Source: Nemophila menziesii
Lineage: Eukaryota > Streptophyta > Magnoliopsida > Boraginales > Hydrophyllaceae
Direction of reading: 5' to 3'
Assembly: GCA_029959085.1 (NCBI GenBank)
Contig: JARWIR010000013.1
Coordinates: 13,641,186 to 13,705,185 of the forward strand
Length of the DNA stretch: 64,000 nucleotides
Below are positions 1 to 9,906 of the stretch, piece by piece (position 1 is the stretch's first letter; the number at the start of each line of letters is the position of its first letter). Made by a program: the position numbers and the translations under genes. The notes beneath the pieces were generated by a model that did no database searches, had not been told where the DNA came from, and saw nothing but the letters and a program-made list of their open reading frames with translations.

Positions 1-1102
1 GTACATCATGCAGGTACAAGGTTTGACCACCTCGCAAGTTCAACTTGCAAGTGCCAACTCCTTTGACTTCAACCTTATTGTTGTCTCCTACATATATCCA
101 CCTTGATCCCTCTGGAATCCGACGGTACTCTACATATGCCTCTCGGTCTTTGGCTACATGGTCTGTCGCTATTGAGTCCACAGTCCACAAAGGATTAGAA
201 TCAGCAAGCAATACAGTACTGGTAACATAAGTAAAATTACAAGAAGTAATTGACATTGCTACCTTTCTGGGCTCGCTGCACTCGCGAGCGAAGTGACCCA
301 TTTTCTCACAGTTAAAGCATTTCATCTTACTCTTGTCTTTCTTCTTACGGAAACGTTTTCCATTATTGTTACCACCCTTCTTGTTCTTCTTGGAAACATG
401 CTCATTTCCGTTCTTCTTCCCATTGTTCTTGCGCTTATTGCCAGAAACTTTGTGGGAACTTGACTCAGCAACATAAGCCTGGCCCTGAGGCTTAATTGCA
501 TCTAGACGTTCATCTATCAATGTCACATGACGAGCAGCATCATCAAAGGTTTTGATGTTATCATTGTGAGTCAAGTTTATGTTCAAATGCTCCCAGTTAT
601 TTGGAAGAGATCGGATCACAGCTTGAACTTGTTGTTCATCAGTAAGGTTATGACCTGCATTCTTAAGTTCCCTAATCATGTTAGACATCTCTCGGAGATG
701 TTGTTGCATGGTTTGATTAGGCTTCTTCTTGCAAGTGTCAAACTTAATGGTCAATTGACGCAACTTAGTCACAGTCGTACCCCCATACTTCTCCTTAAGA
801 GCATTCCACATTTCGTGAGCAGTGAGGTATCGTTGACATTCATAGACAAGATCGTCATTCATGGAGCCTATCAAGATGCCTCTTGCAGTGGAATCTTTCT
901 TTTTCCTCTTCTCATAAGCCTCCATGTCCCTTCTGTTTTGAGCTGTGTTGCCCTCCTCAGGTTGAGCCATGATATTGTTAATAGCCTCAAGAACATCTTG
1001 CTCTTCTAGAACATAGTGTATCTTGAGCTTCCAAAGGTTATAGTTCTCACCATTCATCTTTTTTCCTTTGTTGAGATCAGCAATGATGGTTTTCGATGCC
1101 AT
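1..1102 (-). CDS. copia Gag-Pol polyprotein, N-terminal part
   Basis: The frame is open for about 367 codons from an ATG at 1102 to the window edge. The first residues are MASKTIIADLNKGKKMNG, followed by a UBN2-type gag domain (about residues 20-220). A lysine- and asparagine-rich linker leads to a CCHC zinc knuckle at 278-319 (C-x2-C-x4-H-x4-C, CFNCEKMGHFAREC). Then comes a retropepsin-like start at about residue 308 reading WTVDSIATDH, where copia proteases normally have D-S-G-A. Gag packages the element RNA; protease, integrase and RT would follow off-window. No stop or frameshift is seen. The Gly-to-Ile change could be a defect or a family variant. Confidence 0.88.
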   Translation of the reverse strand, partial: MASKTIIADLNKGKKMNGENYNLWKLKIHYVLEEQDVLEAINNIMAQPEEGNTAQNRRDMEAYEKRKKKDSTARGILIGSMNDDLVYECQRYLTAHEMWNALKEKYGGTTVTKLRQLTIKFDTCKKKPNQTMQQHLREMSNMIRELKNAGHNLTDEQQVQAVIRSLPNNWEHLNINLTHNDNIKTFDDAARHVTLIDERLDAIKPQGQAYVAESSSHKVSGNKRKNNGKKNGNEHVSKKNKKGGNNNGKRFRKKKDKSKMKCFNCEKMGHFARECSEPRKVAMSITSCNFTYVTSTVLLADSNPLWTVDSIATDHVAKDREAYVEYRRIPEGSRWIYVGDNNKVEVKGVGTCKLNLRGGQTLYLHDV

Positions 1103-1520
1103 TTTCTCTATAAAGTAAGAGATTTCCATTAATATCATACATTTATTTAACAACTCTATGCTATTAATGCAAACGGAATGAATAAGAAAGATAACAAAAT
1201 AAGTGATAAAGAAAGTTCACTATGTTCCCAATCATGAACCACTATATTTTGTTTGTCTTAATCATTCAATCAATTTCATTAACTGCAAAATTAAGTTCTT
1301 CAAGAACTCCCACTTACTCTAACATGAATAGAGCAAAAAAAATATATGAAAACTAAACAACTAATAACATAAAAGCAAATAATCTAGTTGAATTCATACA
1401 TAAATGAAAAAAAAAAACATGTTTGGTAAACAAATAACCAAATAAAATCAAAGACTAACATTTGAAACGAACTACCAAAATAAACTACCTAGCAAAGAAA
1501 CTCTAACTTATACATGACAA

Positions 1521-2087
1521 TCACTCGTATCTCGTTTTCAAAGGAATTGATTTTTCAAAAACCTCTTTTACATAGAGACTTATCGGATCATACTTAGTAG
1601 GCGAATCCATCTCACAAGGACATTTGAAAAAACTTGTATGCCTTTTAAAATGATTCCACATATGAGATTCAGTGAAGGCATATACGACCCAACCATATGT
1701 TTTTGATCTCCTATCCACATAATTTTCGGGATTCACATTCCTCCATAGATCAAGGAGATCTTTTCTCAAGTCTTTTGGCAAAGTCCCGAGAAGGGCAACA
1801 ACCTTGTCATTCTCATTCATGTGATAGGCATATTTTATGACACCTTGTATCATATCATTTACAATCTTCACGTGTTGTATTAAAGAATATGATGATTTCA
1901 TCTTATAATTTCGAAGTGTCATTATTTTGTTTTTCAAATCTTCCCTTTGTCCATCTGACTCGGGTTCTTTGGCGGTGTAAACCAATTTTGCTTTATTAGT
2001 ATTCTTTATGTTCTTGTAATCAGTCCTGTAGTTCATCAATAGGTCGCGTCTGAATGCACGTAATCCCCGGGATCGTGTAATCACCAT
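1521..2087 (-). CDS. unrecognised leader ORF in the copia element (gag-like?)
   Basis: A 188-codon ORF lies between the primer site and gag in the same orientation, starting MVITRSRGLRAFRRDLL. I do not recognise the protein. Its middle (LIQHVKIVNDMIQGVIKY, then about 20 residues later LLGTLPKDLRKDLLDLW) faintly resembles the helical UBN2 gag fold, with a long helix, a turn, then a leucine-glycine-x-leucine-proline step. The C-terminal part has C-x-C and a basic patch but no complete zinc knuckle. Copia elements normally have short leaders without an ORF, so this may be a captured or duplicated gag fragment or a chance ORF. The function is unknown. Confidence 0.4.
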   Translation of the reverse strand: MVITRSRGLRAFRRDLLMNYRTDYKNIKNTNKAKLVYTAKEPESDGQREDLKNKIMTLRNYKMKSSYSLIQHVKIVNDMIQGVIKYAYHMNENDKVVALLGTLPKDLRKDLLDLWRNVNPENYVDRRSKTYGWVVYAFTESHMWNHFKRHTSFFKCPCEMDSPTKYDPISLYVKEVFEKSIPLKTRYE

Positions 2088-2207
2088 TTTCCTCTATAGA
2101 AAAATTAAGAACAAAAATAATTCACCACCTTTTTGAATTAAAATAATACATTTCTGAAATTTGTTATAAATGAAACATATATTCTTTTTAACTAACAACA
2201 AATTGTA

Positions 2208-2268
2208 TAGATTAAGTGGTTAAGTTATTAGTCTCTAGTAGTGTTGGTCAGGGTTCGAATATCTCTAC
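2208..2268 (+). repeat. tRNA-like stretch, possible SINE head
   Basis: A TAGATTAAGTGGTTAAG segment resembles a Pol III A box. About 30 bases later GGGTTCGAAT resembles a B box. No tail or target duplication was identified. It lies within the copia leader, so it may simply be internal to that element. Confidence 0.25.
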
Positions 2269-2868
2269 ATGCAAAACAATTTTACTACTATTAATTTGCT
2301 CCGAAAAATATTTAATAAAAAAATAAATGCTACGGCCAAGCTCTATTTGGCCCAAAAAAGAATTAATTAATCTCGGCCCAAAAAAAAAATAAGATATGTT
2401 CAGCCAAAAAAATAGATTCCGGCCCAAAATTATGAAAAAGATAAATATCCGGCCATGACCCCAAAAATAAAATCTAAAAGAGGCCTACTAATATATGGAC
2501 TGAATTAATAACATATGGGCTCTAATAAACTAATTGGTCCATCGGGTAAGCCAAAAAAATTAGTCTTTCGGTCCAGCGGGTAAGCCAAAAAAAATTAGGC
2601 TATGCAGTCACAATAATGGGCTAAAAGTCACAATAATGGGCTAAAATTGGGCTGAGAACAAATCTTAAAACAATAGACGATCAAGAGCTAACATTACAAA
2701 CCTAATATATATCCAATATATATACTATACAGAATAATACTTCCTGCACAATTTCTTTTCTTTTCAAAAAAAATTCAACACGTTTTTTTTTTTTTTTTTT
2801 AAATCAAATATGAATCGCATAATTACAGAAGAAGCAAGACGATGAAAAATTTAATTCATGTAACAAAC

Positions 2869-2880
2869 GCTCTGATACCA
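2869..2880 (-). other. primer binding site, initiator tRNA-Met
   Basis: The minus strand reads TGGTATCAGAGC, the standard plant copia PBS complementary to the 3' end of initiator tRNA-Met. It starts two bases inside the LTR end at 2883. This fixes the orientation and the LTR boundary. Confidence 0.93.
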
Positions 2881-2882
2881 AT

Positions 2883-3339
2883 TGTTACCTATTAAATTAA
2901 ATAGTAAAGGTTTTAGACAAACCTTCTTACGCAGCGGATTGATTTCTGAATTCTTACTTTCTGAATTCTTGCTTTCTGAATTCTTGCTTTCTGATCGTGA
3001 ACTTAATTACTAGAATCGAGCCCTTTGTTTTCACCACCTAAGTGTCTGAGAATTTCTTGGTAAGTGTATAAGAAAAGATTGATTTAACGGGAGAAGAATT
3101 TTTGCTGTTGTGTTTATTGTGTCTGGAGAGGAGAAGCAGACTCCTATTTATAGAGGGATAGGAGCGTTGGTTTATTAACTGATAATAAACCATCACTCCA
3201 CTATCTCCATTATTTCCATGTCTCTTAGTGGAAAAGTTACCAACTTCCTGACTAACTTCTCACAATACGTTCATGTCACCCCATCATGGGTGACATGGAA
3301 TAAAATAACTTTTAATTTATTTTATTTCTTTCATACACA
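2883..3339 (-). repeat. 5' LTR of the copia element
   Basis: The plus strand begins TGTTACC next to the primer site. The other end lies at a TACACAC run at 3335-3340, where the F-box homology stops, so the LTR is about 455 bp (outer end uncertain by 2 bp). It contains a TATA box (3143-3153, CTATAAATAGG on the minus strand). It also contains a 15-bp tandem repeat (TTTCTGAATTCTTGC), about 3.5 copies at 2943-2994. The partner LTR is outside the window. Confidence 0.8.
3143..3153 (-). promoter_or_regulatory. TATA box of the copia LTR
   Basis: CTATAAATAGG on the minus strand sits inside the LTR, about 260 bp before the primer site, where the U3 promoter of a copia element is expected. Confidence 0.6.
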
Positions 3340-3937
3340 CTTGAGGCTCAATGTTGTTAGGGTTTCGAAACAATTACTAGTCGAAGTATCAAGAGTCGGA
3401 GGCAAATCCAATAACCAATCTGGAAAAGTGTACATATATTTGTGATAATCATCAGGAAGATCTCTTGATGGTATTGAAAGATCTAACTCTAGCTTCTCAA
3501 CCCTTTTCACTATCGCAAAGTCTATCCATTTATCAATGGAATCAGTAAAAGACATGTCTAAACCAGCAGCAACTTTTAGTCCTTGCAGAGATGTGGTTTT
3601 ATGAGAATTTAACACTACTTGATTCACAAAATCTCGTGTTTTACACGCTCCAGTATAAAGCTTGTGGCTATTACCCATTGCAAGTTTTAATAGTTTTTGT
3701 TGCATCAAACTCCATATTTCCGGGATAATTTGTCCACAAATATCTCCAGTTATGGGAAAGGACACTTGTTCTTGCAATTTCTTTCCATGACAAACGTGAC
3801 AATATCATGTTTAGGATTTCATCAGGCATCTTGCTAATCCTATCCTCCTGCTTTCTCTTTCCAATAAATAAGGAATTCCTAAGTCTCTTATTATCCGTAT
3901 CCATTAATTGAGTAGTCATTCTACAAAAAAATTTCAT
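3340..3937 (-). pseudogene. F-box/FBD/LRR-type protein, frameshifted and interrupted by a copia LTR
   Basis: The minus strand from 3937 (or the ATG at 3919) encodes an F-box motif, ISKMPDEILNMILSRLSW followed by KEIARTSVLSHNWRYLWTNYPG. This is typical of plant F-box/FBD/LRR proteins, which act as substrate adaptors of SCF ubiquitin ligases. After about residue 88 the frame is lost near 3680. The homologous continuation (NSHKLYTGACKTRDFVNQVV ... FPDWLLDLPPTLDTS ... LTTLSLKCV) is in another frame. That second frame ends exactly at the copia LTR, so the LRR/FBD part is displaced or lost. The TTTTTTTGTAG before 3919 could be a splice acceptor. Confidence 0.8.
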
Positions 3938-5400
3938 TTATTCAATATCATATATAGAATTAGAACCTACAATATATAGAACAGAATTGATAAACTTTTT
4001 TTATGAAATACTTTGTTGATAAAAGGCAAAAATCAAATCAGCACTTTTTTGGTTTATATAATACGAGATATAAATTTTTTAGAGATTGGAACTAATCGAT
4101 TACAGATACTGTTTGTAAATCATATGTAATTACCCCCTGCGGCTTAATTATATTTTACTCTCCTTCTCTTTCTTTCTATTCCCCGTAACCCTAAAATTTT
4201 ACCTCTTTCCTCTATTCTGCTTCATATCTCACATAACATCTTTTTTCATATCTCACATCCTATATCCTTGAAATTCAATGAAGCTCAACACTCTTCTTTA
4301 GCAAGGCGATGGTGCTGCTCCATTAATGGTGGTCGGAGAGTAGCGAAGAAGCTCAACAGCAGACAAGCGTAGCTTCTCCGAATTCGAGCTGGTCGAATCT
4401 AAAGAAGATCTACTCCAACAGTCTTCTTCTTCTCAGGTGAGGCCATGGCAGTGAAGAGAAGCTTGGTGGGTAGACTTGGGTGTTCATGGCGAGTAACCAC
4501 CACGATGTGTTCTTCTCGACTTCTTTTGAGACAGAAGCAGCAATGGCATCTTCTCCGTTCGTGTATCTTAGGCGAGCTTTAATGGTGAAGCGTCATTCGT
4601 TTCTTGATGTGCGAACCAGATCAGCGAAATAGTGGATCTGAGCAGCGGCCTCCTTGTGCAGGTGGCTTTATGCGTTTGTGGAGCCTAACGAATGGCGAGA
4701 GGAGAAAACCAGCGCCCCCAAGGACTTCAATGGAGTGAAGTTGGTTGAGAAGCATTTTTTATTTTTTCAATTTTTTTCTTTGTCAGAATAGCGGCGGGCT
4801 ACTTGTTTTTTGTTTCCTTGAGTAAGCTTTATCATAATGTAGTTTTTTGGTTGAGTAAGCTTTATCATTTTGTTTATTTTTTTCATTTATTAACGTTAGA
4901 CTCTAATTTCTACTATTTATGACGATTTATGGTGTGTTGTAATGTAAAAATATATATTATGGTTTTTGGTGTTTATTTTTCTAGTGTAATTTTAACTTTT
5001 AAGATCACACTCAGTATATTTTTAGGAGTATACTCAGTAAAGTTACTGAGGATATGAGCATACTCAGTAAAGTTACTCAATAAAAAAAATTGAATACTCG
5101 GTACTTTTTCCATACTCAATACTTTTTCCGGTGGTGGTCGGAGTTGGAAATTATTGATACTTAATGAACGAGGTGAGAAAAAAAATGATAAAGGAGAAGA
5201 GAGAAAATTGATAAAGGAGGGGAGAGAAAAATGGTAACATTGGAGAAAGAAAAATGGTAATAGTGGAGAAAGAAAAATAGTAATGGAGAGAGGAAAATGG
5301 TAATGGAGGAGTAAGAGGATTTTTTTTTATCTTATATACACTATAATGGTATTCATGACAATGGGCATCTTAGAGGCCTCTTTGAAGGAGAGATGAACAT
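3938..5400. other. non-coding stretch, no gene recognised
   Basis: No convincing ORF. It holds pyrimidine-rich sequence near 4140-4260, short ACTCAGTAAAGTTACT repeats at about 5025-5090, and an AG-rich degenerate tandem of GGAGAAAGAAAAATGGTAA at about 5190-5310. Confidence 0.5.
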
Positions 5401-5628
5401 AATGTTACTTTTGTGTCACTAAGATGGGAATACTTTTGTGTTAATTTATAAAGTTGGAAAACAAAATGTTACTTTTTATAAAGTTGGAATACTTTTTTGT
5501 CAAAGCTGTAACCGACATGGCTACCATTGCGATTCATGAATGCTTTTTATAATTTATAAAGGAGAGATAAATTTTGTAACCTTCTGAGAATGTTACTTTT
5601 GTGTCACTAAGATGGGAATACTTTTGTG
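5401..5628. repeat. pair of 40-bp direct repeats
   Basis: AATGTTACTTTTGTGTCACT followed by AAGATGGGAATACTTTTGTG occurs at 5401-5440 and again, unchanged, at 5589-5628. The second copy runs into the hairpin at 5627. The intervening 148 bp carries partial further copies (TGTTACTTTTTATAAAGTTGG). Confidence 0.8.
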
Positions 5629-5675
5629 GGACCTCCTAAGGTGGATGACTCTAGCATCCACCTTAGGAGGTCCCA
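5627..5675. repeat. perfect 21-bp inverted repeat (hairpin)
   Basis: The left arm 5627-5647 (TGGGACCTCCTAAGGTGGATG) pairs perfectly with 5655-5675 around a 7-base loop (ACTCTAG). It sits at the junction between the 40-bp repeats and the LINE ORF1 remnant. This suggests a fold-back rearrangement rather than a terminator. Confidence 0.85.
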
Positions 5676-6760
5676 TAAACTTGCCATTAATCTTAGTACC
5701 TGAAGTTCCAATAATATCTCTAACAGTTCTCAACCCTTACTCCTCATCAAACCCTCTCTCCGCAGTAACAGTTGCTAGCAAATCTAGTTGTAAACTAGAA
5801 GACAAAATATCCTCTATTTAATTTCTCTTTCTCTCTTGTTTTTTCACTTCTTCCACCTCTCTATCCAAACCTCTCATAAGGTAGGACATAGTATTCCACT
5901 CCACACACTCCAGTAACAAAAACTTTCTTTTCCCATTTATTGTACCAAGCCAAATTGTCAAGTTCATGAAAAATCACCAGCTTAGTTTTTTGATTGTTTC
6001 TGACGTGTCCTACCAAAACACATCTAAAGCATACAATTCAATTATTCCCATACTTGAAAGAATCCAAGCATTACCATGTCTTTGCCTGGTAAAAAAATTT
6101 CACAAGGGAGCGGTTTATCAATGTTAAAATTAGCTCTAAATCTGAATACTGCTACCTGCTTATCAGAATATGCAGTTGGGAAATCCACATCTACTAAGAT
6201 TCCAATCTAATAGGCCAGGGCTTCTATCAACTCCACTGTATTTGGAATGTAAGCCATACCTTCAACCCTCATCCACATGGACGATATTGAGAGGTTGAGC
6301 GCTTCAAAGGAAACATTCACTGGAAAAGGCTTATTAAGAACATTAAAATACATGGATATTTTCTCCACACTTGTGTAAAGTCTAACTCAATTTCAAAAGT
6401 AACCTTGTAAATGTTGGGGTAGATTTATTCGACATCAATATCATGCTCAAAAACCCATTTTTCAATAGAATAATTTGAAGATGCATGCCCTGAAACACTT
6501 GTTAGCCATGACTTTCACTACCACGACCCACATTCATCTGCAAAAGAAATGCCATTCACTTTCACACACATATAAAGTATCTCCAACATATGATGTTTGA
6601 TAGGTATCTTAGCAAGACGTAAAATATGGAAATGATGAGTAGCCATTATAGGGAAAGAGAGAAAAAATATGGTGATATGAAGATAAGAATTAGAGTAAGG
6701 ACACCAATCTAAGAGAAAGAGAGTTTGGAAATGAGACTCCAAGTATTCCATATGAATAAA
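5676..6760 (-). pseudogene. LINE ORF1 (DUF4283/CCHC protein) remnant
   Basis: Translation of the minus strand around 6370-6000 gives MWMRVEGMAYIPNTVELIEA, a stop, then IGILVDVDFPTAYSDKQVAV, FRFRANFNIDKPLPCEIFLP and FFQVWE-stop. This is the region before the zinc knuckle in ORF1 of plant L1-type LINEs (DUF4283 plus zf-CCHC_4), an RNA-binding protein. At least three in-frame stops are present. The upstream part (MATHHFHILRLAKIPIKHHM at about 6640) is probably the same ORF in another frame. No ORF2 follows, so the copy is truncated, with the hairpin at its 3' side. Confidence 0.7.
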
Positions 6761-8271
6761 TAGGTAGGAGGGAGGAGCTTTGAGATAAGAATTGAAGTAA
6801 ATTTACAAAATATTGTTCTCATATTCTCTTCTAGAGAGACACATCGTTGCCTCAAAGTGTCCACAATTCTACCTTAGGAATAAGCATTCCGCGTGCACCT
6901 CATGTAATAGGGTAAACCCAAACATCAAAAGAGGTAAAAAGAACTAAATAATCTATAACCAAACCTCCCTATACCTAAGCCTCCTTATCTCTAAGCCTCT
7001 ATACTATAAAACCACTAAAATACAAAAAAACGACCTTTACCAAACCATAGATAAACAACACAACCCCACGACAAAACACCCCACTCAAAACAAAAGGGAA
7101 ATTTTTAAGAATCTCAAGGAACCTCCATCTTCTGACCAAAAAGAGAAAGGGAGAATCCCAAACAAGTATAGAAAATATCTCCTATCACAATCCAAAATAG
7201 GTAGCACTCCATTAACAATGACCTTTCCCAAAGAACAAGGAAGAAGATCCACCACACCACCTTTCCCGACTTGAGCTAAAGAGAAGATAACTCAATATTC
7301 TTTGATTCTGAATTACTTCTACAAGGATCCCATCCAGTGAAAGAAAAAGGGAATACTACACCACCCTTCAAATGTCCCTTAAAGATCAAAAGAACATAAT
7401 AACACATAAACCAAATAACACAAAACGAGGCCAACATTAGGGGAGGAAAGAGTAGACCTAGAGAATAACCCTCCATACTCAATGGTCAGTTTACCTATCC
7501 AATCACACATATACATTCTTTTACCGTGAGTTAAATCAATATCAACATTACCACGAATAAAACCAAACTTCTTGAAATAACAAACCAATCGCAATTACCC
7601 TCTAATGGGCTAAGGTTACCCATCTTGTCAGAAGTTTCACTGTAAACTCTCCATTAAAGGACAATGAGAGTAGCTCTTGAGTACCGGGTCGCAATGACAT
7701 CATCCCTAAAGAGAAAAAAATGAGAGGATTTGAAGAAATAGAGGGTTTTGAATAAGAAACCTTTGCCAAACGGAGTTCTAAAAGATCTGTTAAATTGCAA
7801 CATGTTCCCTGCATGACACCCTCCTCCACACTCCATCTTCCATCGCTATCCGAAGGCTTTCCACTCAACTAGACCACCATTCCTCCACCCCCAGAAGAAA
7901 AACATTTTAATGACAAAGAAAAATCCCATCACACCTACTTGATTCAAGACTTCCAACCGCACAAGCTCCTCAATAGATCTAGGAGTTTTCCAATCAAGAA
8001 AAAGAGACCCAAATTCCCCAACATAATGCTCTAATACGTTAAAGTAGAGCTTTGAACACTTATTGATAGAATAAAAAATGACTAGGAAACCTCAAGAGAT
8101 TAAACAAGAGAAACTCTACAAAACCCACTCAACTGAGCCCCAATTGAAAGAAAAGTGGTCCCCATGAATACCAAAAATATACGAAGAACACAAAGATTTG
8201 ATATTCGCAAACCACAATCTAAGAGAGGGTAACCTTTTTGCTAAGAAATAAACACCTTTTACCAAAGTCTC
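6761..8271. other. unassigned, possible LINE 5' region
   Basis: Short minus-strand ORFs exist (for example 7602-7868 and 7276-7482) but none matches a family I recognise. Being upstream of the LINE ORF1 remnant on the same strand, it may be decayed LINE leader or N-terminal ORF1. No promoter or RNA gene is evident. Confidence 0.35.
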
Positions 8272-8949
8272 CTTGAGAGAACGCGACACCCTCAACGGTT
8301 GGAAACTAGGGGCTTAAACTTAATTTTTGGTGGTGGTGGTCCTTTGTGTGTTCTAAAATAAATGCAATAAATAATCGAACCACAACCGCAAGTGTACGGT
8401 TGTCCCAAGTAATATAGTTGATAAAACAGATTCGTTCCAAGGACGGGATGGTTGACTACAATGCTTATCCACTAATGAATGATTGCACTTATGAAAGAAA
8501 ATAAAGATAATATGTTTGATTGGTTTTTGTATTAATGCTAAGTAATAAAAGACTAAATGGAAAATGCAATTAAAAGCTAAGACGCAAGTAAAATGATGTA
8601 AAACGCAAGTATGAGAAGATAGCACTTGAGAACGCAAGGGGTCATCCTAATCCTATTTCATAACCTATGTTGTTTAAGGGTTAAATTGGTCAATTACGAT
8701 GGTCGGGATTCTAAATTCCTTATACCCCCGTCAGGGTGGACTACAAGACGATCCTAGAGTGTCACTAGTCCCGTCAGGGTAAATATGATCCACTTTTGGA
8801 TGTTTAAGTTTTATTACCTCATTGGCCCTAGAATTAGCTAAGTTCGTCAGAATCAATAGCTTCTATCCTAGATTGAATAAATAGTTCTGTATCTAAACCC
8901 TCCGTCAGGATGATCCAATTGCCACTAATTGGAATAGCCTAGATACTAA
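8272..8949. repeat. segmental duplicate of 29182-29859
   Basis: These 678 bp reappear at 29182-29859 with the same length and only about seven differences counted by eye (roughly 99 percent identity). The shared block contains 57 bp of non-LTR flank, the GGTGG target site and the first part of the solo LTR. It is therefore a copied piece of this locus, not an independent insertion. Confidence 0.9.
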
Positions 8950-9901
8950 CACCTGTTCCTAGTTCATGACGCTAAAAACAGTAAATATTCTCAATTTATC
9001 GAAAAGGGTAAAAGACACAATCTAGTTTAATTTAACAGAAACCCAAATTCAACATATGAAATTCAATAAGATTTGGGAATTACCCATATAGCATTCTCAA
9101 GCGCTAATAAATGTTTAGCTCATATTAATTGAAAACAAAACTAAATTAAATAAAAGGGAATTCATATTGTTTTACAAAATTAAAGATAAAAATAACCTAA
9201 TTTCCGGAATAGGAATGACTACGAACGGAGATATAGACCCTCTCCAGCTCTTGTAGCTTCTTCTTTCTTCCTTCTGTTGCTTCTCTCTGGTGTTTAATCT
9301 TGTAGAATGTGAATTGTTTCGAAAATAGAAGTCAAAGGCTCCTTTTATAAGTGTAAAAACGGATTAGGGCTTGGACCTAAGAATAAAACACTAATTAAAT
9401 GTCCAAGCGCAAATTCTAAGCCCAAAATCCCGTAACTGCTGATACACCTTCACTAAAACGGCTTTTCCCGCTTCTTTATGACTCCGATTGACCTCATTCC
9501 ATTTGCTAAAGTTCCGTAACTCGATAAGGAATGTTTTCTCTTCAAAGGTCAGTGGCGAAATCATCTCTTAAGCACCTCGAAATCAGCAATCTATGGCCTG
9601 GAAAATAGATTTTCAGCCCTAAAAATAATATCTTCGGGATTTATCTTCAAGTTTTGACTCCATATCATGATCTTTGACTTTCTCCTCGGATTCCTCTTCT
9701 AGCTAACATCTAAAACCTGTAAACTTTACACTAAAAATACCAATATTACGCGCAAAAGCTTAATAAAGTAAAAATGCTAGAAATAAAAGAGGAAAATCAT
9801 ATTATTGCATATTTAGTCCAAAAGTCTATCAAATTGATTAAATAAACACCAAAAATGATGTCTCCTAAGGGTCGAAAATAAGAACAATTAAGGAGACGTC
9901 A
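8334..9901 (-). repeat. solo LTR, Athila-like Ty3/gypsy family
   Basis: A 1568-bp LTR runs from TGGTGGTCC (8334) to AGGAGACGTCA (9901), bounded by 5-bp direct repeats GGTGG at 8329-8333 and 9902-9906. On the minus strand it starts TGACGTCTCCTT, has a TATA element (TATAAAAGG, plus 9341-9349), and carries the AAGTGTACGGTTGTCCC-type segment near its end. No internal region, PBS or ORF is attached, so it is a recombination-derived solo LTR. The GGTGGTGG context leaves a 3-bp ambiguity at the left boundary. Confidence 0.8.
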
Positions 9902-9906
9902 GGTGG

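Larger units (their letters stand above)
1..3339 (-). mobile_element. Ty1/copia LTR retrotransposon, 5' half (runs off left edge)
   Basis: In minus-strand order this region holds a 5' LTR (3339-2883), a tRNA-iMet primer binding site (2880-2869), a leader of about 1.8 kb with an extra ORF (2087-1521), and a gag-pol frame starting at 1102 that is still open at the window edge. The order LTR-PBS-gag with a CCHC knuckle and the start of a protease-like domain identifies a copia element. Integrase, RT and the 3' LTR lie outside the window, so target duplication and autonomy cannot be judged. The element sits inside an F-box gene remnant. Confidence 0.9.

Noticed and set aside
527..1009. 160-codon plus-strand ORF
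   Set aside because: It is antisense to the copia gag frame, which has clear UBN2 and CCHC motifs. The plus ORF has no domain.
8353..8637. 94-codon minus-strand ORF, also at 29263-29547
   Set aside because: It lies inside an LTR and its copy. LTRs do not encode proteins of this kind, and the repetition comes from the segmental duplication.
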